From assembly GCF_003003355.1 (NCBI RefSeq), contig NZ_PVTQ01000005.1:1-64000 (forward strand): a DNA stretch of 64,000 nucleotides, in the 5' to 3' direction. Shown here in pieces: positions 44,523 through 53,082 of this stretch. Source of the DNA: Donghicola tyrosinivorans. Its GTDB lineage: Bacteria; Pseudomonadota; Alphaproteobacteria; Rhodobacterales; Rhodobacteraceae. The translations under genes were made by a program, and so were the position numbers. Under the pieces are notes generated by a model. The model did no database searches and had not been told where the DNA came from. It saw only the letters and a list, made by a program, of their open reading frames with translations. Numbering within the stretch: position 1 is the first letter of the stretch; each line of letters starts with the position of its first letter.

Positions 44523-45170
44523 ATGAGCACTGCTGCCGTCATCGTCGCCGCAGGTCGCGGACGCCGCGCCGGAGGGGATTTGCCCAAGCAATGGCGCATG
44601 ATTCATGGCCGGACGGTGGCGTCCTACAGCCTGGCGACCTTCCGCGCGCACCCTGACATCAGCCACATCGTCATGGTGATCCACCCAGACGATGCGGATA
44701 TGGCGCAGGCGCTGGGGGTAGACTGGGTTGCGGGCGGCGAGACGCGGCGCGACTCGGTTCTCAACGGGTTGGAATCACTGGCCGATGCCGGCGTGACCCG
44801 CGTGCTGATCCATGATGTAGCCCGTCCGGGCCTGAGCGCAGCGGTCATCGACGGCGTGCTAGAGGCACTAGAGACCACCGAAGGGGCCGCGCCCGCCCTG
44901 CCCGTTGTCGATGCCCTTTGGGTTGGCGAAGACGGTATGGTTGCTGGCACCCGATCCCGCGAAGGCCTGTTTCGGGCGCAGACGCCGCAGGGGTTCCACT
45001 TTTCCCCGCTGCTGGCCGCCCACCGCGCCCATCAAGGCGATGCTGCCGATGACGTGGAAATCGCCCGCACTGCCGGAATGCAGGTGCGCATGACCCAAGG
45101 GTCGGAAGATAATTTCAAGATCACGCTGCCCGCGGACTTTGACCGCGCGGCGCGACTGCTGGAGAGTTGA
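44523..45170 (+). CDS. ispD: 2-C-methyl-D-erythritol 4-phosphate cytidylyltransferase IspD
   Basis: IspD makes CDP-methylerythritol in the non-mevalonate isoprenoid pathway. The 215-residue protein has the nucleotide-binding VIVAAGRGRRAGGDLPKQW loop, GGETRRDSVLNGL, VLIHDVARPG, and RAQTPQGFHFSPL. The start at MSTAAV follows AGAGGGA. Its stop abuts the ispF start with no gap. Many alphaproteobacteria fuse ispD and ispF into one protein; here they remain separate but adjacent. Confidence 0.95.
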   Translation: MSTAAVIVAAGRGRRAGGDLPKQWRMIHGRTVASYSLATFRAHPDISHIVMVIHPDDADMAQALGVDWVAGGETRRDSVLNGLESLADAGVTRVLIHDVARPGLSAAVIDGVLEALETTEGAAPALPVVDALWVGEDGMVAGTRSREGLFRAQTPQGFHFSPLLAAHRAHQGDAADDVEIARTAGMQVRMTQGSEDNFKITLPADFDRAARLLES

Positions 45171-45650
45171 ATGGATATCAGACTGGGAAACGGCTTTGAC
45201 GTGCATGCCTTTGAAGAAGGTGATCACGTGGTGCTGTGCGGCGTGAAAGTGCCCCATGACAAGGCGCTGAAGGGACACTCGGATGCGGATGTGGGGATGC
45301 ACGCCATCACCGACGCTATCTATGGTGCATTGGCCGAAGGGGACATCGGCCGCCACTTCCCCCCGTCAGACCCGCAATGGAAGGGTGCCGCCAGCGAGAT
45401 TTTCCTAAAGCACGCGGTCCTGCTGGCCCGCGAAAAAGGCTTCGAGATCAGCAACATCGACTGCACCCTGATCTGCGAACGTCCCAAGGTCGGCCCCCAT
45501 GCCACCGCCATGATGGATGCGCTTGCGCAGATCACCGGAATGGCGATGGACCGGATCTCGGTCAAGGCAACCACCAGTGAACGTCTGGGCTTTACAGGAC
45601 GCGAAGAAGGGATTGCGGCCATTGCCACTGCAACGCTGGTGAAGCCATGA
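45171..45650 (+). CDS. ispF: 2-C-methyl-D-erythritol 2,4-cyclodiphosphate synthase IspF
   Basis: IspF closes the cyclodiphosphate ring in isoprenoid synthesis. The 159-residue trimeric enzyme shows metal ligands in GNGFDVHAF and [11 protein letters not shown], the [10 protein letters not shown] loop, and the [22 protein letters not shown]-terminal signature. Translation is probably coupled to ispD, since the ATG directly follows the TGA. The stop overlaps pgpA by 4 bases. Confidence 0.96.
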   Translation: MDIRLGNGFDVHAFEEGDHVVLCGVKVPHDKALKGHSDADVGMHAITDAIYGALAEGDIGRHFPPSDPQWKGAASEIFLKHAVLLAREKGFEISNIDCTLICERPKVGPHATAMMDALAQITGMAMDRISVKATTSERLGFTGREEGIAAIATATLVKP

Positions 45651-46144
45651 CCTTCAGCCGCCTGATCGCGACCTTCTTTGGCGCGGGCCTTGCGCCCAAA
45701 GCGCCCGGCACCTTCGGATCGCTAGCGGCCCTGCCCGCTGGCTGGCTGGTGTTTCACCTTACCGGCTTGAACGGTTTCTACATCGCCCTGATCGCTGTCT
45801 TCTTTATCGGCTGGTGGGCCACGGCAGACGCCACCCGCGGAATGGACGATCATGACCCCGGTGAAATCGTCATCGACGAAGTGGCTGGCCAGTGGATCGC
45901 ACTGGCCCCTGTGTTCATCGGCGCCACCCATGCGGGCGCGGACGTGCTGGCCCTGTGGCCCGGTTGGGTCGTGGCCTTTGCGGGCTTTCGCCTTTTCGAC
46001 ATCTGGAAACCCGGCCCTGTAGGTTGGGCCGATCGGCGGGGAGACGCTCTTGGCGTCATGCTGGATGATGTTTTCGCTGGTGTCATGGCAGCGATCTGCG
46101 TGATGATCGGCGCAGGCATCTCGCACGGAGTGTTCGGCGTATGA
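45647..46144 (+). CDS. pgpA: Phosphatidylglycerophosphatase A
   Basis: PgpA removes phosphate from phosphatidylglycerophosphate to make phosphatidylglycerol in the inner membrane. The 165-residue protein has the family signatures [21 protein letters not shown] near the N-terminus, [15 protein letters not shown] near residue 70 and [18 protein letters not shown] near residue 115, with three or four hydrophobic helices. It is ATGA-coupled to both ispF and the following cinA-type gene. Confidence 0.95.
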   Translation: MTFSRLIATFFGAGLAPKAPGTFGSLAALPAGWLVFHLTGLNGFYIALIAVFFIGWWATADATRGMDDHDPGEIVIDEVAGQWIALAPVFIGATHAGADVLALWPGWVVAFAGFRLFDIWKPGPVGWADRRGDALGVMLDDVFAGVMAAICVMIGAGISHGVFGV

Positions 46145-46620
46145 CCGATGACCTGTCTCTTTCAGAAAAGATCCTAGAGCGGTTCAAATATGAGGGGCGC
46201 ATGATCGCCACCGCAGAAAGCTGCACGGGCGGGATGGTCAGCGCCGCGCTGACCGATATCCCCGGCTCTAGCGCCGTGGTCGAAAGGGGCTTTGTCACCT
46301 ACACCAACCGCGCCAAGGAAGAGATGCTTGGCGTGCGTCCCCAAATGCTGGAAGCGCACGGAGCGGTTTCGGAAGAGGTCGCGCAGGAAATGGCCCAAGG
46401 GGCACTGCGTCATTCGGGGGCCGATGTGGCTGTCAGCATCACCGGCATCGCAGGGCCCGGCGGGTCCGAATACAAACCCGAAGGACGCGTCTGCTTTGGC
46501 CTCGCGACCTCTCAGGGATTTCTCAAAGTCGAAACTGTGGAATTCGGCGCATTGGGGCGCGCAAATGTCCGCGCCGCCGCCCGCGATCACGCTTTGGCGC
46601 TGCTGCTGTCCGCGCCGTAA
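46141..46620 (+). CDS. pncC: CinA C-terminal domain protein (nicotinamide-nucleotide amidase)
   Basis: This 159-residue protein contains only the CinA C-terminal amidase domain, as in E. coli PncC/YgaD, which deamidates nicotinamide mononucleotide to recycle pyridine nucleotides. Visible motifs are TAESCTGGMVSAALTDIPGSS, GFVTYTNRAKEEMLGV, and SITGIAGPGGSEYKPEGRVCFGL. The N-terminal molybdopterin-binding half of full CinA is absent, which is common. The last 34 bases overlap the convergent COQ10/RatA-type gene. Confidence 0.9.
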   Translation: MTDDLSLSEKILERFKYEGRMIATAESCTGGMVSAALTDIPGSSAVVERGFVTYTNRAKEEMLGVRPQMLEAHGAVSEEVAQEMAQGALRHSGADVAVSITGIAGPGGSEYKPEGRVCFGLATSQGFLKVETVEFGALGRANVRAAARDHALALLLSAP

Positions 46621-47054
46621 AGATCATGTGCGCGCTTTTCAAAGGCGCGCACGATCCGCTGCATCGCCTCGTTGAAGACAACACCGATGATCTTTTGCAG
46701 CACCGCGTTCTTGAATTCGAAATCCACAAAGAACGCCACTTCGCAGCCGCCCTCAACATCCGCGAAAGCCCAGTTGGACTTCATGTAGCGGAAGGGTCCG
46801 TCCAGATATTCGGTGTCAATCTTGCGATCTGCGGGCCATAGGGTCACGCGGCTGCCAAATCGTTCGCGAAACACTTTGAAACTGATCACCAGATCCGCCG
46901 CCATCACCTGTGCATCCCCTTCGGGTGTCACACTGCGAATGCGGGCTGCCGCACACCACGGCAGGAATTTTGGATAAGCACCCACATCTGCCACCAGATC
47001 GTACATCTGTTGGGCGGTATAGGGCATAAATCGGGTCTCAGAGTGCTTGGGCAT
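46587..47054 (-). CDS. COQ10/RatA-type START-domain protein
   Basis: This 155-residue polyketide cyclase/START-fold protein of the RatA/COQ10 group has the opening motif YTAQQMYDLVADVGAYPKFLPWC, plus LDGPFRYMKSNWAF and VDFEFKNAVLQKIIGVVFNEA. COQ10 proteins bind ubiquinone and assist respiration. E. coli RatA is reported to block ribosome subunit joining; no antitoxin-like partner (RatB) is adjacent here, so the lipid-binding role is preferred. Its 3' end overlaps the pncC end by 34 bases, and it diverges from hpt. Confidence 0.9.
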   Translation of the reverse strand: MPKHSETRFMPYTAQQMYDLVADVGAYPKFLPWCAAARIRSVTPEGDAQVMAADLVISFKVFRERFGSRVTLWPADRKIDTEYLDGPFRYMKSNWAFADVEGGCEVAFFVDFEFKNAVLQKIIGVVFNEAMQRIVRAFEKRAHDLYGADSSSAKA

Positions 47055-47129
47055 CAGTAACCGGTTTTATTCGTGACAGTGGGCCTGCATTTCGTAGTAT
47101 GCGCGCAGAATTTCAAGGGGAGAAAACCC

Positions 47130-47666
47130 ATGTCGCGGCTATATGTCATCGATGAAATGATCTCGGCCAAGGCCATCGCCGCCCGGATCGAGGAATTGGC
47201 CAAGCTGATCGAAGCCGAATATGAGGGCACCGAAAAGCTGGTGGTGATCGGGCTTTTGCGCGGCAGCTTTATCTTCATCGCCGATCTGGTGCGCGAATTG
47301 GACCTGCCGGTCGAAGTGGATTTCCTTGAGGTCAGCTCATACGGCGACGCGATGGAAAGCTCGCGCGAGGTGCGTATTCTGAAAGACCTGCGCGGCCAGA
47401 TCGAAGGGCGCGATGTGCTGGTGGTCGAGGATATCGTGGACACCGGCCACACCCTGTCACGCACCACCGAATATCTGCTGGCCCGCCATCCAGCCAAGCT
47501 AAAGACCATTGCCCTGCTGGACAAACCCTCGCGCCGCGAGGTGGACTTTAAGGCGGACTGGATCGGCTTTGAAATTCCTGATGAATTCGTGGTGGGCTAC
47601 GGGATCGACTATGCGCAGCACAACCGCAATTTGCCCTATATCGGCAAGGTCCGGTTCACCGAATGA
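47130..47666 (+). CDS. hpt: Hypoxanthine phosphoribosyltransferase
   Basis: Hpt salvages hypoxanthine or guanine to the nucleotide using PRPP. The 178-residue protein has the [17 protein letters not shown] segment, the SSYG flexible-loop motif and the PRPP signature [15 protein letters not shown]. The C-terminus has [32 protein letters not shown] precedes the ATG at 47130. The stop overlaps a 62-codon membrane-protein gene by 4 bases. Confidence 0.95.
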   Translation: MSRLYVIDEMISAKAIAARIEELAKLIEAEYEGTEKLVVIGLLRGSFIFIADLVRELDLPVEVDFLEVSSYGDAMESSREVRILKDLRGQIEGRDVLVVEDIVDTGHTLSRTTEYLLARHPAKLKTIALLDKPSRREVDFKADWIGFEIPDEFVVGYGIDYAQHNRNLPYIGKVRFTE

Positions 47667-47851
47667 ACCCGCGCTGGCTTTTGAAGATGTCCCAGTGGTC
47701 GCGCAATCCGCCGCCACTATCGCGGGTGCTGCTGGTGCTGGGTGTGGTGCTGGCCTGCCTTGCGCTTTTCGCGTTCGAGCATTTCTTTGGCTGGCCCGAT
47801 GCGCTGACGCCGAACAATGTCTCTCGTGGGGCGATGCCCAAACTGCAATAA
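47663..47851 (+). CDS. Small single-span membrane protein, unknown function
   Basis: This 62-residue protein has one hydrophobic helix (about 20-41, [17 protein letters not shown]) between a basic N-terminus and a polar C-terminus. The start is ATGA-coupled to hpt, so it is very likely translated. I have no family name for it. The topology by charge suggests an inside N-terminus. It precedes the cytochrome pair by 88 bases, and a role with those is possible but not shown. Confidence 0.7.
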   Translation: MNPRWLLKMSQWSRNPPPLSRVLLVLGVVLACLALFAFEHFFGWPDALTPNNVSRGAMPKLQ

Positions 47852-47939
47852 CAAAGCTTTGAACAGCCATCGTGTATTCGCACCAAGGATTGCGAGGCGG
47901 ATGTGTTACCGTTTCCCTATTGGAAAGGGAGTGACCATT

Positions 47940-48398
47940 ATGAAACAGATTGCAGCCACTGCCGCCGCCTTTGGGCTGGTCGCGGCACTTGCCACGCCTG
48001 TGTTGGCACAGGACATGTCCGCCAATATCAAAGCCCGTCAGGGACAGTTCCGTATTCTGGCGCTGAACCTTGGGGTTCTGGGCGGCATGGCTAAGGGAGA
48101 GCTGACCTATGACGCCGCTGGCGCTCAGGCCGCCGCAGACAGCATTGTAGGCGTGTCGATGGTGCATCAGCCGACGCTGTTCGTAGAAGGCACCGATGAC
48201 ATGAGCGTTGAGGGCACCCGCGCCCTGCCCGTCATCTGGGAAAACACTGACGATTTCGCCGCCAAATGGGCCGCACTGGGAGAGGCCGCGAAAGGCATGC
48301 AAGCTGCCGCTGGCACCAGCGCCGAGGCAATTGGCGCGGCCATGGGCCCCTTGGGGGGCGCTTGCAAATCCTGCCATGAAACTTACCGCACGCCCTGA
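47940..48398 (+). CDS. Cytochrome c' (class II c-type cytochrome)
   Basis: This 152-residue periplasmic protein has a signal peptide (about 1-23, AALATPVLAQ). The mature helical bundle has the heme site CKSCH at residues 142-146, close to the C-terminus (ACKSCHETYRTP), as in cytochromes c'. The N-terminal helix has IKARQGQFRILALNLGVLGGM. Family members bind NO or CO, and some carry electrons. The start at 47940 follows GGGAGTG. It is followed 8 bases later by a diheme cytochrome gene. Confidence 0.92.
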   Translation: MKQIAATAAAFGLVAALATPVLAQDMSANIKARQGQFRILALNLGVLGGMAKGELTYDAAGAQAAADSIVGVSMVHQPTLFVEGTDDMSVEGTRALPVIWENTDDFAAKWAALGEAAKGMQAAAGTSAEAIGAAMGPLGGACKSCHETYRTP

Positions 48399-48406
48399 GG
48401 TTCCGC

Positions 48407-49282
48407 GTGAAATCACTTGCACTAAAAGGCCTTACCGCGCTGGCGATTGTCGGCGCGGCGGGACTGTATATCACCCGCCCGCAAACCGTAGACACTGACA
48501 CATTTGCCGCCCTGACGCCTGATCCGGCCCATGGGGCGCAGGTGTTTACCGCGTCGGGCTGCGCCTCTTGCCACATGGCCGAGGGCAGCAAGACCCCGCT
48601 GATCTTGTCTGGCGGGCAGCGACTGGCTTCGCCCTTCGGAACGTTTGTGGTCCCGAATATCTCTAGCGATCCAGAGGCAGGCATTGGCGGGTGGACGTTG
48701 GATCAGTTTGCCTCGGCGGTGACAAAAGGCACATCGCCCGAGGGCCAGCACTATTTCCCCGCCTTCCCCTATGCGGCCTATCAGAAGATGACCGATCAGG
48801 ATGTGGTGGACCTGTGGGCCTATATGCAGACCCTGCCCGCAGACCAGACGCCAAGCCAGCCCCATGAGGTCGGCTTTCCCTTCAACATCCGCACCGCTTT
48901 GGGCGGATGGAAGCTGCTGTTCACCCCAAAAGATTGGGTTATGCCCGCCGACACGCCCCAGCTAGAGCGTGGCCGCTATCTGGTTGAAGCGCAGGCCCAT
49001 TGCGGTGAATGCCATACGCCCCGCAACACCCTTGGCGGCTTGCAACACGATGCGTGGCTAAGCGGCGCCCCCGATCCATCAGGACGCGGCAAAGTGCCAG
49101 ACATCACCCCAGCCACGTTGGGCTGGAGCATGGGCGACATCGCCTATTATCTGGAAAGCGGCTTCACCCCCGACTACGACAGCGCAGGCGGTCATATGGC
49201 CCATGTGGTCGAGAATATGGCGCAACTGTCCGCCAGCGACCGAGAGGCCATCGCGGCATATCTGCTGGCCCTGCCGAACTAG
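48407..49282 (+). CDS. Diheme cytochrome c, membrane anchored
   Basis: This 291-residue cytochrome has a GTG start, an N-terminal hydrophobic anchor or uncleaved signal (about 5-24) and two heme sites, CASCH (residues 52-56) and CGECH (residues 199-203). Each lies in its own class I cytochrome domain with a later methionine candidate (YQKMTDQDVVDLWAYM in the first, MAHVVENMAQLS in the second). It resembles cytochrome subunits of periplasmic dehydrogenases. It is probably co-transcribed with the cytochrome c' gene; the electron donor is unknown. Confidence 0.9.
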   Translation: MKSLALKGLTALAIVGAAGLYITRPQTVDTDTFAALTPDPAHGAQVFTASGCASCHMAEGSKTPLILSGGQRLASPFGTFVVPNISSDPEAGIGGWTLDQFASAVTKGTSPEGQHYFPAFPYAAYQKMTDQDVVDLWAYMQTLPADQTPSQPHEVGFPFNIRTALGGWKLLFTPKDWVMPADTPQLERGRYLVEAQAHCGECHTPRNTLGGLQHDAWLSGAPDPSGRGKVPDITPATLGWSMGDIAYYLESGFTPDYDSAGGHMAHVVENMAQLSASDREAIAAYLLALPN

Positions 49283-49290
49283 AACCGAAC

Positions 49291-49320
49291 AAAAAGCGCG
49301 CCCGTGATGAGGCGCGCTTT
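49291..49320. terminator. Terminator between the diheme cytochrome and lipA
   Basis: The stem AAAGCGCGCC pairs with GGCGCGCTTT over an eight-base loop between two convergent genes. The minus strand has TTTTTGTTC after the stem, so it serves lipA best. Confidence 0.75.
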
Positions 49321-49352
49321 GAATTTCGCATCAGATGTCGGGCCCGCGGCGC

Positions 49353-50309
49353 TTATGCGCCTGCTTCGGCCAGTTTCTTCAGGCGGTTGTCCCGCAGACG
49401 GGCAAAATCGTCGCCTGCGTGATAGCTGGAACGGGTCAGCGGTGTGGCCGAGACCATCAAGAACCCCTTGCCCCACGCGGCCTTGTCATAGGCTGCGAAT
49501 TCCTCCGGCGTGACGAAACGATCAACGCGGTGGTGTTTGGGGGTCGGCTGCAGGTACTGGCCGATGGTCAGGAAATCGATATCAGCCGCACGCATATCGT
49601 CCATTACCTGACGGACCTGTTCATTGGTTTCACCAAGACCGACCATGATGCCAGATTTGGTGAAAATGGTCGGGTCGATCTCTTTCACGCGCTGGAGAAG
49701 ACGCAGAGAGTGGAAGTACCGCGCACCGGGACGCACGGTCGGATAAAGACCGGGCACGGTTTCGAGGTTGTGGTTGAACACGTCCGGCTTGGCCTTCACA
49801 ACGATTTCCAGCACCGAGTCGTCACACTTCAGGAAGTCAGGCGTCAGGATCTCGATGGTGGTTTCGGGGCTGCGGTGACGGACGGCGCGGATGGTCTGGG
49901 CAAAATGCTCGGCCCCGCCATCTTTCAGGTCATCGCGGTCAACAGAGGTGATCACCACATGCTTCAGACCCAGTTTCTGGACCGCATCGGCGACGCGGCC
50001 CGGTTCAAACACGTCCAGCGCATCGGGGCGACCGGTGGCAATGTTGCAGAACGAACAGCCGCGGGTACAGATATCTCCCATGATCATCATGGTCGCGTGG
50101 CCCTGCGACCAGCATTCGCCCACGTTGGGACAGCCCGCCTCTTCGCAGACCGTGACCAGCCCGTGATCCCGCATGATCTTGTGCGTTTCCTTGTAGCCGT
50201 CGCTGGTGGGCGCTTTCACACGGATCCATTCCGGCTTGCGCGGCTGCGCATTGTCAGGGCGATGGGCCTTTTCCGGATGACGCTGTTCAGGGATCTTCAG
50301 GTCTCGCAC
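49353..50309 (-). CDS. lipA: Lipoyl synthase LipA
   Basis: LipA inserts two sulfurs into octanoyl chains on lipoyl domains by radical SAM chemistry. The 318-residue protein has the auxiliary cluster motif [13 protein letters not shown] and the radical SAM motif CTRGCSFCN, with the C-terminal RSSYHAGDD serine region. I place the start at a GTG (50309), because GGAGGA lies 5 bases upstream and the product [19 protein letters not shown] matches the usual N-terminus of this family. The open frame reaches back to 50519, but that extension is atypical. Confidence 0.95.
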   Translation of the reverse strand: MRDLKIPEQRHPEKAHRPDNAQPRKPEWIRVKAPTSDGYKETHKIMRDHGLVTVCEEAGCPNVGECWSQGHATMMIMGDICTRGCSFCNIATGRPDALDVFEPGRVADAVQKLGLKHVVITSVDRDDLKDGGAEHFAQTIRAVRHRSPETTIEILTPDFLKCDDSVLEIVVKAKPDVFNHNLETVPGLYPTVRPGARYFHSLRLLQRVKEIDPTIFTKSGIMVGLGETNEQVRQVMDDMRAADIDFLTIGQYLQPTPKHHRVDRFVTPEEFAAYDKAAWGKGFLMVSATPLTRSSYHAGDDFARLRDNRLKKLAEAGA

Positions 50310-50611
50310 GATGTCCTCCACGCGAATGACGGCTGGCTCTTGGCTGGCTGGACAATACAGCTTGTTGCGCCAAAGTACCACCCGCTTCGGCGCGGTTTGC
50401 ACGGGGCGCATTGCCGCTATTCCGCAGGGGAAACCCTTAGCCAGAAGGTGCTGATTTCCCCAGCATTTCACGGGAACGTGCAGCTTGATCGCCGGTGATT
50501 TCCGCTGTTCTGCGGCCATCGCCTTGCGGCCAATTTGGAATGGTTCTACTTATGCCGCAGACGCAATGTTGCGTCGCAGAATTATATTTGACCGATATCA
50601 CGGAGAGCCCC
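50310..50611. other. 302-base gap between lipA and peroxiredoxin genes
   Basis: No convincing gene is seen. The minus-strand frame upstream of lipA is open, but its product is basic and unlike any LipA N-terminus. The only structured element I find is the inverted repeat at 50560-50575. Promoters for both divergent genes must lie here. Confidence 0.6.
50560..50575. promoter_or_regulatory. Inverted repeat upstream of the peroxiredoxin gene
   Basis: GACGCAA and TTGCGTC are separated by two bases, 36 bases before the peroxiredoxin start. The size and symmetry suit a dimeric repressor or activator. The binding protein is unknown; it does not match the OxyR ATAG-type pattern. Confidence 0.4.
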
Positions 50612-51163
50612 ATGAAACCCGGTATTGCCCTTCCCGAAGTGACCTTCCGCACCCGCGTTCGTGACGAGGCCGTTGGCGGCCCGAACCCCTTTCGTTGGCA
50701 GGACATGACCACTGCCGATTACTTCAAGGGCAAGCGCGTTGTTCTGTTCTCGCTGCCTGGCGCGTTCACGCCCACCTGCTCGACCTACCAGCTGCCCGGC
50801 TTTGAAGACAACTTTGCCAAGTTCCAGGAACTGGGCATCGACGAGATCTACTGCATGTCCGTCAACGACAGCTTTGTCATGAACAAATGGGCGCAGATGC
50901 AGGAGATCAAGAACGTCAAAGTGATCCCCGATGGCTCGGGCGAATTCACCCGCAAGATCGGCATGCTGGTTGCGAAAGACAACCTTGGCTTTGGCATGCG
51001 CTCGTGGCGCTATGCGGCCATCGTGAACAACGGTGTGGTCGAAGCATGGTTCGAAGAGCCCGGTCGTTGCGACAACCACGGCGAAGACCCCTATGGCGAA
51101 AGCTCGCCCGAGACCCTGCTGGCCTATCTGGAAAACGCGGCCAAACCGGTTGCAGCTGAATAA
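50612..51163 (+). CDS. Peroxiredoxin (Prx5-like)
   Basis: This 183-residue thiol peroxidase of the Prx5/hybrid type reduces hydroperoxides. The peroxidatic cysteine is in LPGAFTPTCSTYQLPGFE near residue 55. The second part has the SVNDSFVMNKWAQ helix and SWRYAAIVNNGVVEAWFEEP. CGGAGAG precedes the ATG. The convergent oxyR gene and the hairpin between them tie it to peroxide stress by position only. A further cysteine in GRCDNHGEDPYG could act in resolution. Confidence 0.93.
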   Translation: MKPGIALPEVTFRTRVRDEAVGGPNPFRWQDMTTADYFKGKRVVLFSLPGAFTPTCSTYQLPGFEDNFAKFQELGIDEIYCMSVNDSFVMNKWAQMQEIKNVKVIPDGSGEFTRKIGMLVAKDNLGFGMRSWRYAAIVNNGVVEAWFEEPGRCDNHGEDPYGESSPETLLAYLENAAKPVAAE

Positions 51164-51189
51164 GCTGTTTTCCAGCTTTTGATGAATTA

Positions 51190-51223
51190 GCGCCCTGCGC
51201 TCGGATTCCCCGAGCGCAGGGCG
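51190..51223. terminator. Strong bidirectional hairpin between peroxiredoxin and oxyR
   Basis: CGCCCTGCGCTCGG (51191-51204) pairs with CCGAGCGCAGGGCG (51210-51223) without mismatch. Only TTTGAG follows on the plus strand. It separates convergent genes and is adjacent to the repeat-like string at 51226-51250. Confidence 0.7.
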
Positions 51224-51225
51224 TT

Positions 51226-51250
51226 TGAGTATTTGGGCAATAAGGAAGCC
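51226..51250. repeat. Partial copy of the GAGTATTTGGGC intergenic repeat
   Basis: GAGTATTTGGGCAA followed by TAAGGAAG resembles GGAGGTATTTGGGCCAAGATGAAAG at 18588-18612. Both follow a GC-rich hairpin at the 3' side of a gene. Confidence 0.4.
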
Positions 51251-51260
51251 TCATGCGGTC

Positions 51261-52184
51261 TCAGATCACGGCGCGGGCTTCATCTACCAGATCGACACCC
51301 ACGCTGATCAGGATTTCGGCAAGCTCATCGAACCAGCCTTCTTCGCTAGAGGCAGCGCGCCGGACAAGACCGATTGTCCGGTAAGGTTCAGGCGTTTTGA
51401 AGCGGCTCAGGGCCATTTCAGGGGAGGCTTTGCGTTCCGTCAAAGCCGCGATTTCCGGAAGCAGCGTCAGGCCGAAGCCTGCCCCAACCATGCGCGACAG
51501 TGTGGCAAGGGACGATGCACCCATGTTGATCTGATGGGTCGAGCGGCCACAGACCTCAAGCGCTTGATCGGTCAGGCAGTGACCATCTTCCAAAAGCAGC
51601 AATTGATCGGGGTCCAGTTCCGTGGGGCAAAGTGCTTGGGCTTTGGCCTGTAAGGCATTGAGGCGTTTAGATGATCCCGCAAGAATGAAGTGATCATCGA
51701 AGAGGGGTCGTTCGATCAGACCAGTGGTGTCCGAGGGCAAGGCAATGACAGCAGCGTCCAGCTTTCCGGTGTCCAGCGCATGCAAAAGCCGGTGTGTTTT
51801 CGCCTCTTGCACTTGCACATCTAAGTGGATGTCGCGGGCGCGAAGTTCGGCCAAGGCACCGGGCAGAAGGTAAGGCGCAATGGTCGGGATCATGCCAATC
51901 ACCAGATGCCCCGCCAGACCTTCGCGCCAGCGGGCGGATTGCTCTAGCCGGATCACGCGGCCAGTGATCTCTTTCGCTTGTTCAAGGGCTTGGCGCCCGA
52001 AAGGGGTCAGGGTGATCTCTCGCGCACCGCGCTCGACCAAGGGGCCGCCCAGATGGGCCTCAAGCTCTTTGATCTGGACGGACAAGGCCGGTTGACTGAC
52101 GTTCATCTGCCCTGCGGCGCGGCCAAAGTGGCGGGTCTCGGCCAGAGCGATAAAGTACTGAAGTTGGCGCAGGGTGATTTTCAT
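51261..52184 (-). CDS. oxyR: Hydrogen peroxide-responsive regulator OxyR
   Basis: OxyR is a LysR-type activator of peroxide defence. The 307-residue protein has an N-terminal winged helix (FIALAETRHFGRAAGQMNVSQPALSVQIKELE) and a sensing domain with the two redox cysteines in LLLEDGHCLTDQALEVCG, at the spacing of the OxyR disulfide pair. The rest fits (IGMIPTIAPYLLP, GAGFGLTLLPEIA). A palindrome lies 11 bases upstream of the start, probably for autoregulation. It diverges from the VIT-family transporter gene and converges with the peroxiredoxin gene. Confidence 0.93.
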   Translation of the reverse strand: MKITLRQLQYFIALAETRHFGRAAGQMNVSQPALSVQIKELEAHLGGPLVERGAREITLTPFGRQALEQAKEITGRVIRLEQSARWREGLAGHLVIGMIPTIAPYLLPGALAELRARDIHLDVQVQEAKTHRLLHALDTGKLDAAVIALPSDTTGLIERPLFDDHFILAGSSKRLNALQAKAQALCPTELDPDQLLLLEDGHCLTDQALEVCGRSTHQINMGASSLATLSRMVGAGFGLTLLPEIAALTERKASPEMALSRFKTPEPYRTIGLVRRAASSEEGWFDELAEILISVGVDLVDEARAVI

Positions 52185-52194
52185 AAGAATAATT

Positions 52195-52212
52195 TATCAC
52201 CTAGGGGTGATA
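52195..52212. promoter_or_regulatory. Palindrome upstream of oxyR, probable operator
   Basis: TATCACC and GGTGATA surround a TAGG centre, 11 bases before the oxyR start and about 140 bases from the VIT-family start. LysR-type regulators commonly bind such interrupted dyads in divergent promoters. Confidence 0.45.
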
Positions 52213-52350
52213 CCGCAAGATACCCTTATCGTCTTTGCTGTGGCGTAAATGTAGACCGCAATCCGCAACCATTGGCCTGCCCCAACCGCGTTCTTGCATC
52301 AACGGCGCGGACGGGCGATAGCCGAAGAAGCGCAGTACTGGAGACAGCCG

Positions 52351-53076
52351 ATGGACTGGGAGTCGCACCGACGGGAGGCACATTCCTTGGGCCGAATGCA
52401 GGAATTCCTGAAGCAAATCGTTTTTGGCGGCAACGACGGGATCGTGACCACCTTTGCTATCGTCGCGGGCTTTGCCGGTGCGGCTGCGGACGGGGTTGCG
52501 CAGATCGGCGGCATGGCGGTTCTGGTCTTTGGCTTGGCGAACCTTTTCGCCGATGCGGTCAGCATGGGGTTGGGCGAGTTTTTGTCCTTGCGGTCCCAGC
52601 ACGACCTATATCGGTCGCGCCGGCAGAGCGAGTTGGCAGAAATCGCCCGTGACCCAGAACAAGAACGGATGGAACTGTTTGAAATCCTGCGCCAACGGGG
52701 CATGCCTCCCGGCGAGGCTGATACCGCGACCGAACTGATTGCGCGCCATCCCGAACTGATGGCCGATCTGATGATGACCTATGAATTCGGCCTACAAGAC
52801 CCTGACAACGAAAACCCCGTTGTCAGCGGCCTGTTTACCTTTTTCAGCTTTGTGATCTTCGGTGCGATTCCGATCGGGCCGTATTTCTTTCTGCCGCCGG
52901 ACTTCCAGACATTTGTTCTGTCGCTGATCTCGACCTTCGGGGCGCTTATCGCGCTGGGGCTGCTGCGTTGGCACGCCACCTCCGAGCGGCTGGTCCGCTC
53001 GGTCGGAGAGACAGTGCTGGTAGGCGCCACCTGTGCGGCGGTGGCCTATGGGGTGGGCTTTTTGGTTGGGGCCTAA
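52351..53076 (+). CDS. VIT1/CCC1-family metal transporter
   Basis: This 241-residue membrane protein of the VIT/CCC1 family moves iron or manganese out of the cytoplasm. The N-terminal cytoplasmic segment and first helices have FGGNDGIVTTFAIVAGFAGA and LFADAVSMGLGEFLSLRSQHD, a cytoplasmic metal-binding helical region follows (RDPEQERMELFEILRQRGM), and two or three C-terminal helices end with GATCAAVAYGVGFLVGA. No ferritin-like domain is present, unlike MbfA. GGAGA precedes the start. Location beside oxyR suits removal of reactive iron during peroxide stress, which is inferred. Confidence 0.9.
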   Translation: MDWESHRREAHSLGRMQEFLKQIVFGGNDGIVTTFAIVAGFAGAAADGVAQIGGMAVLVFGLANLFADAVSMGLGEFLSLRSQHDLYRSRRQSELAEIARDPEQERMELFEILRQRGMPPGEADTATELIARHPELMADLMMTYEFGLQDPDNENPVVSGLFTFFSFVIFGAIPIGPYFFLPPDFQTFVLSLISTFGALIALGLLRWHATSERLVRSVGETVLVGATCAAVAYGVGFLVGA

Positions 53077-53082
53077 AGGGCC

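Noticed and set aside
46587-47054. RatA toxin as part of a toxin-antitoxin pair
   Set aside because: No RatB-like partner is adjacent, and the family is shared with ubiquinone-binding COQ10 proteins, so the toxin reading is not supported.
50310-50519. N-terminal extension of LipA to 50519
   Set aside because: A GTG at 50309 with GGAGGA five bases upstream gives a product of normal family length. The extension is basic and unlike any lipoyl synthase N-terminus.
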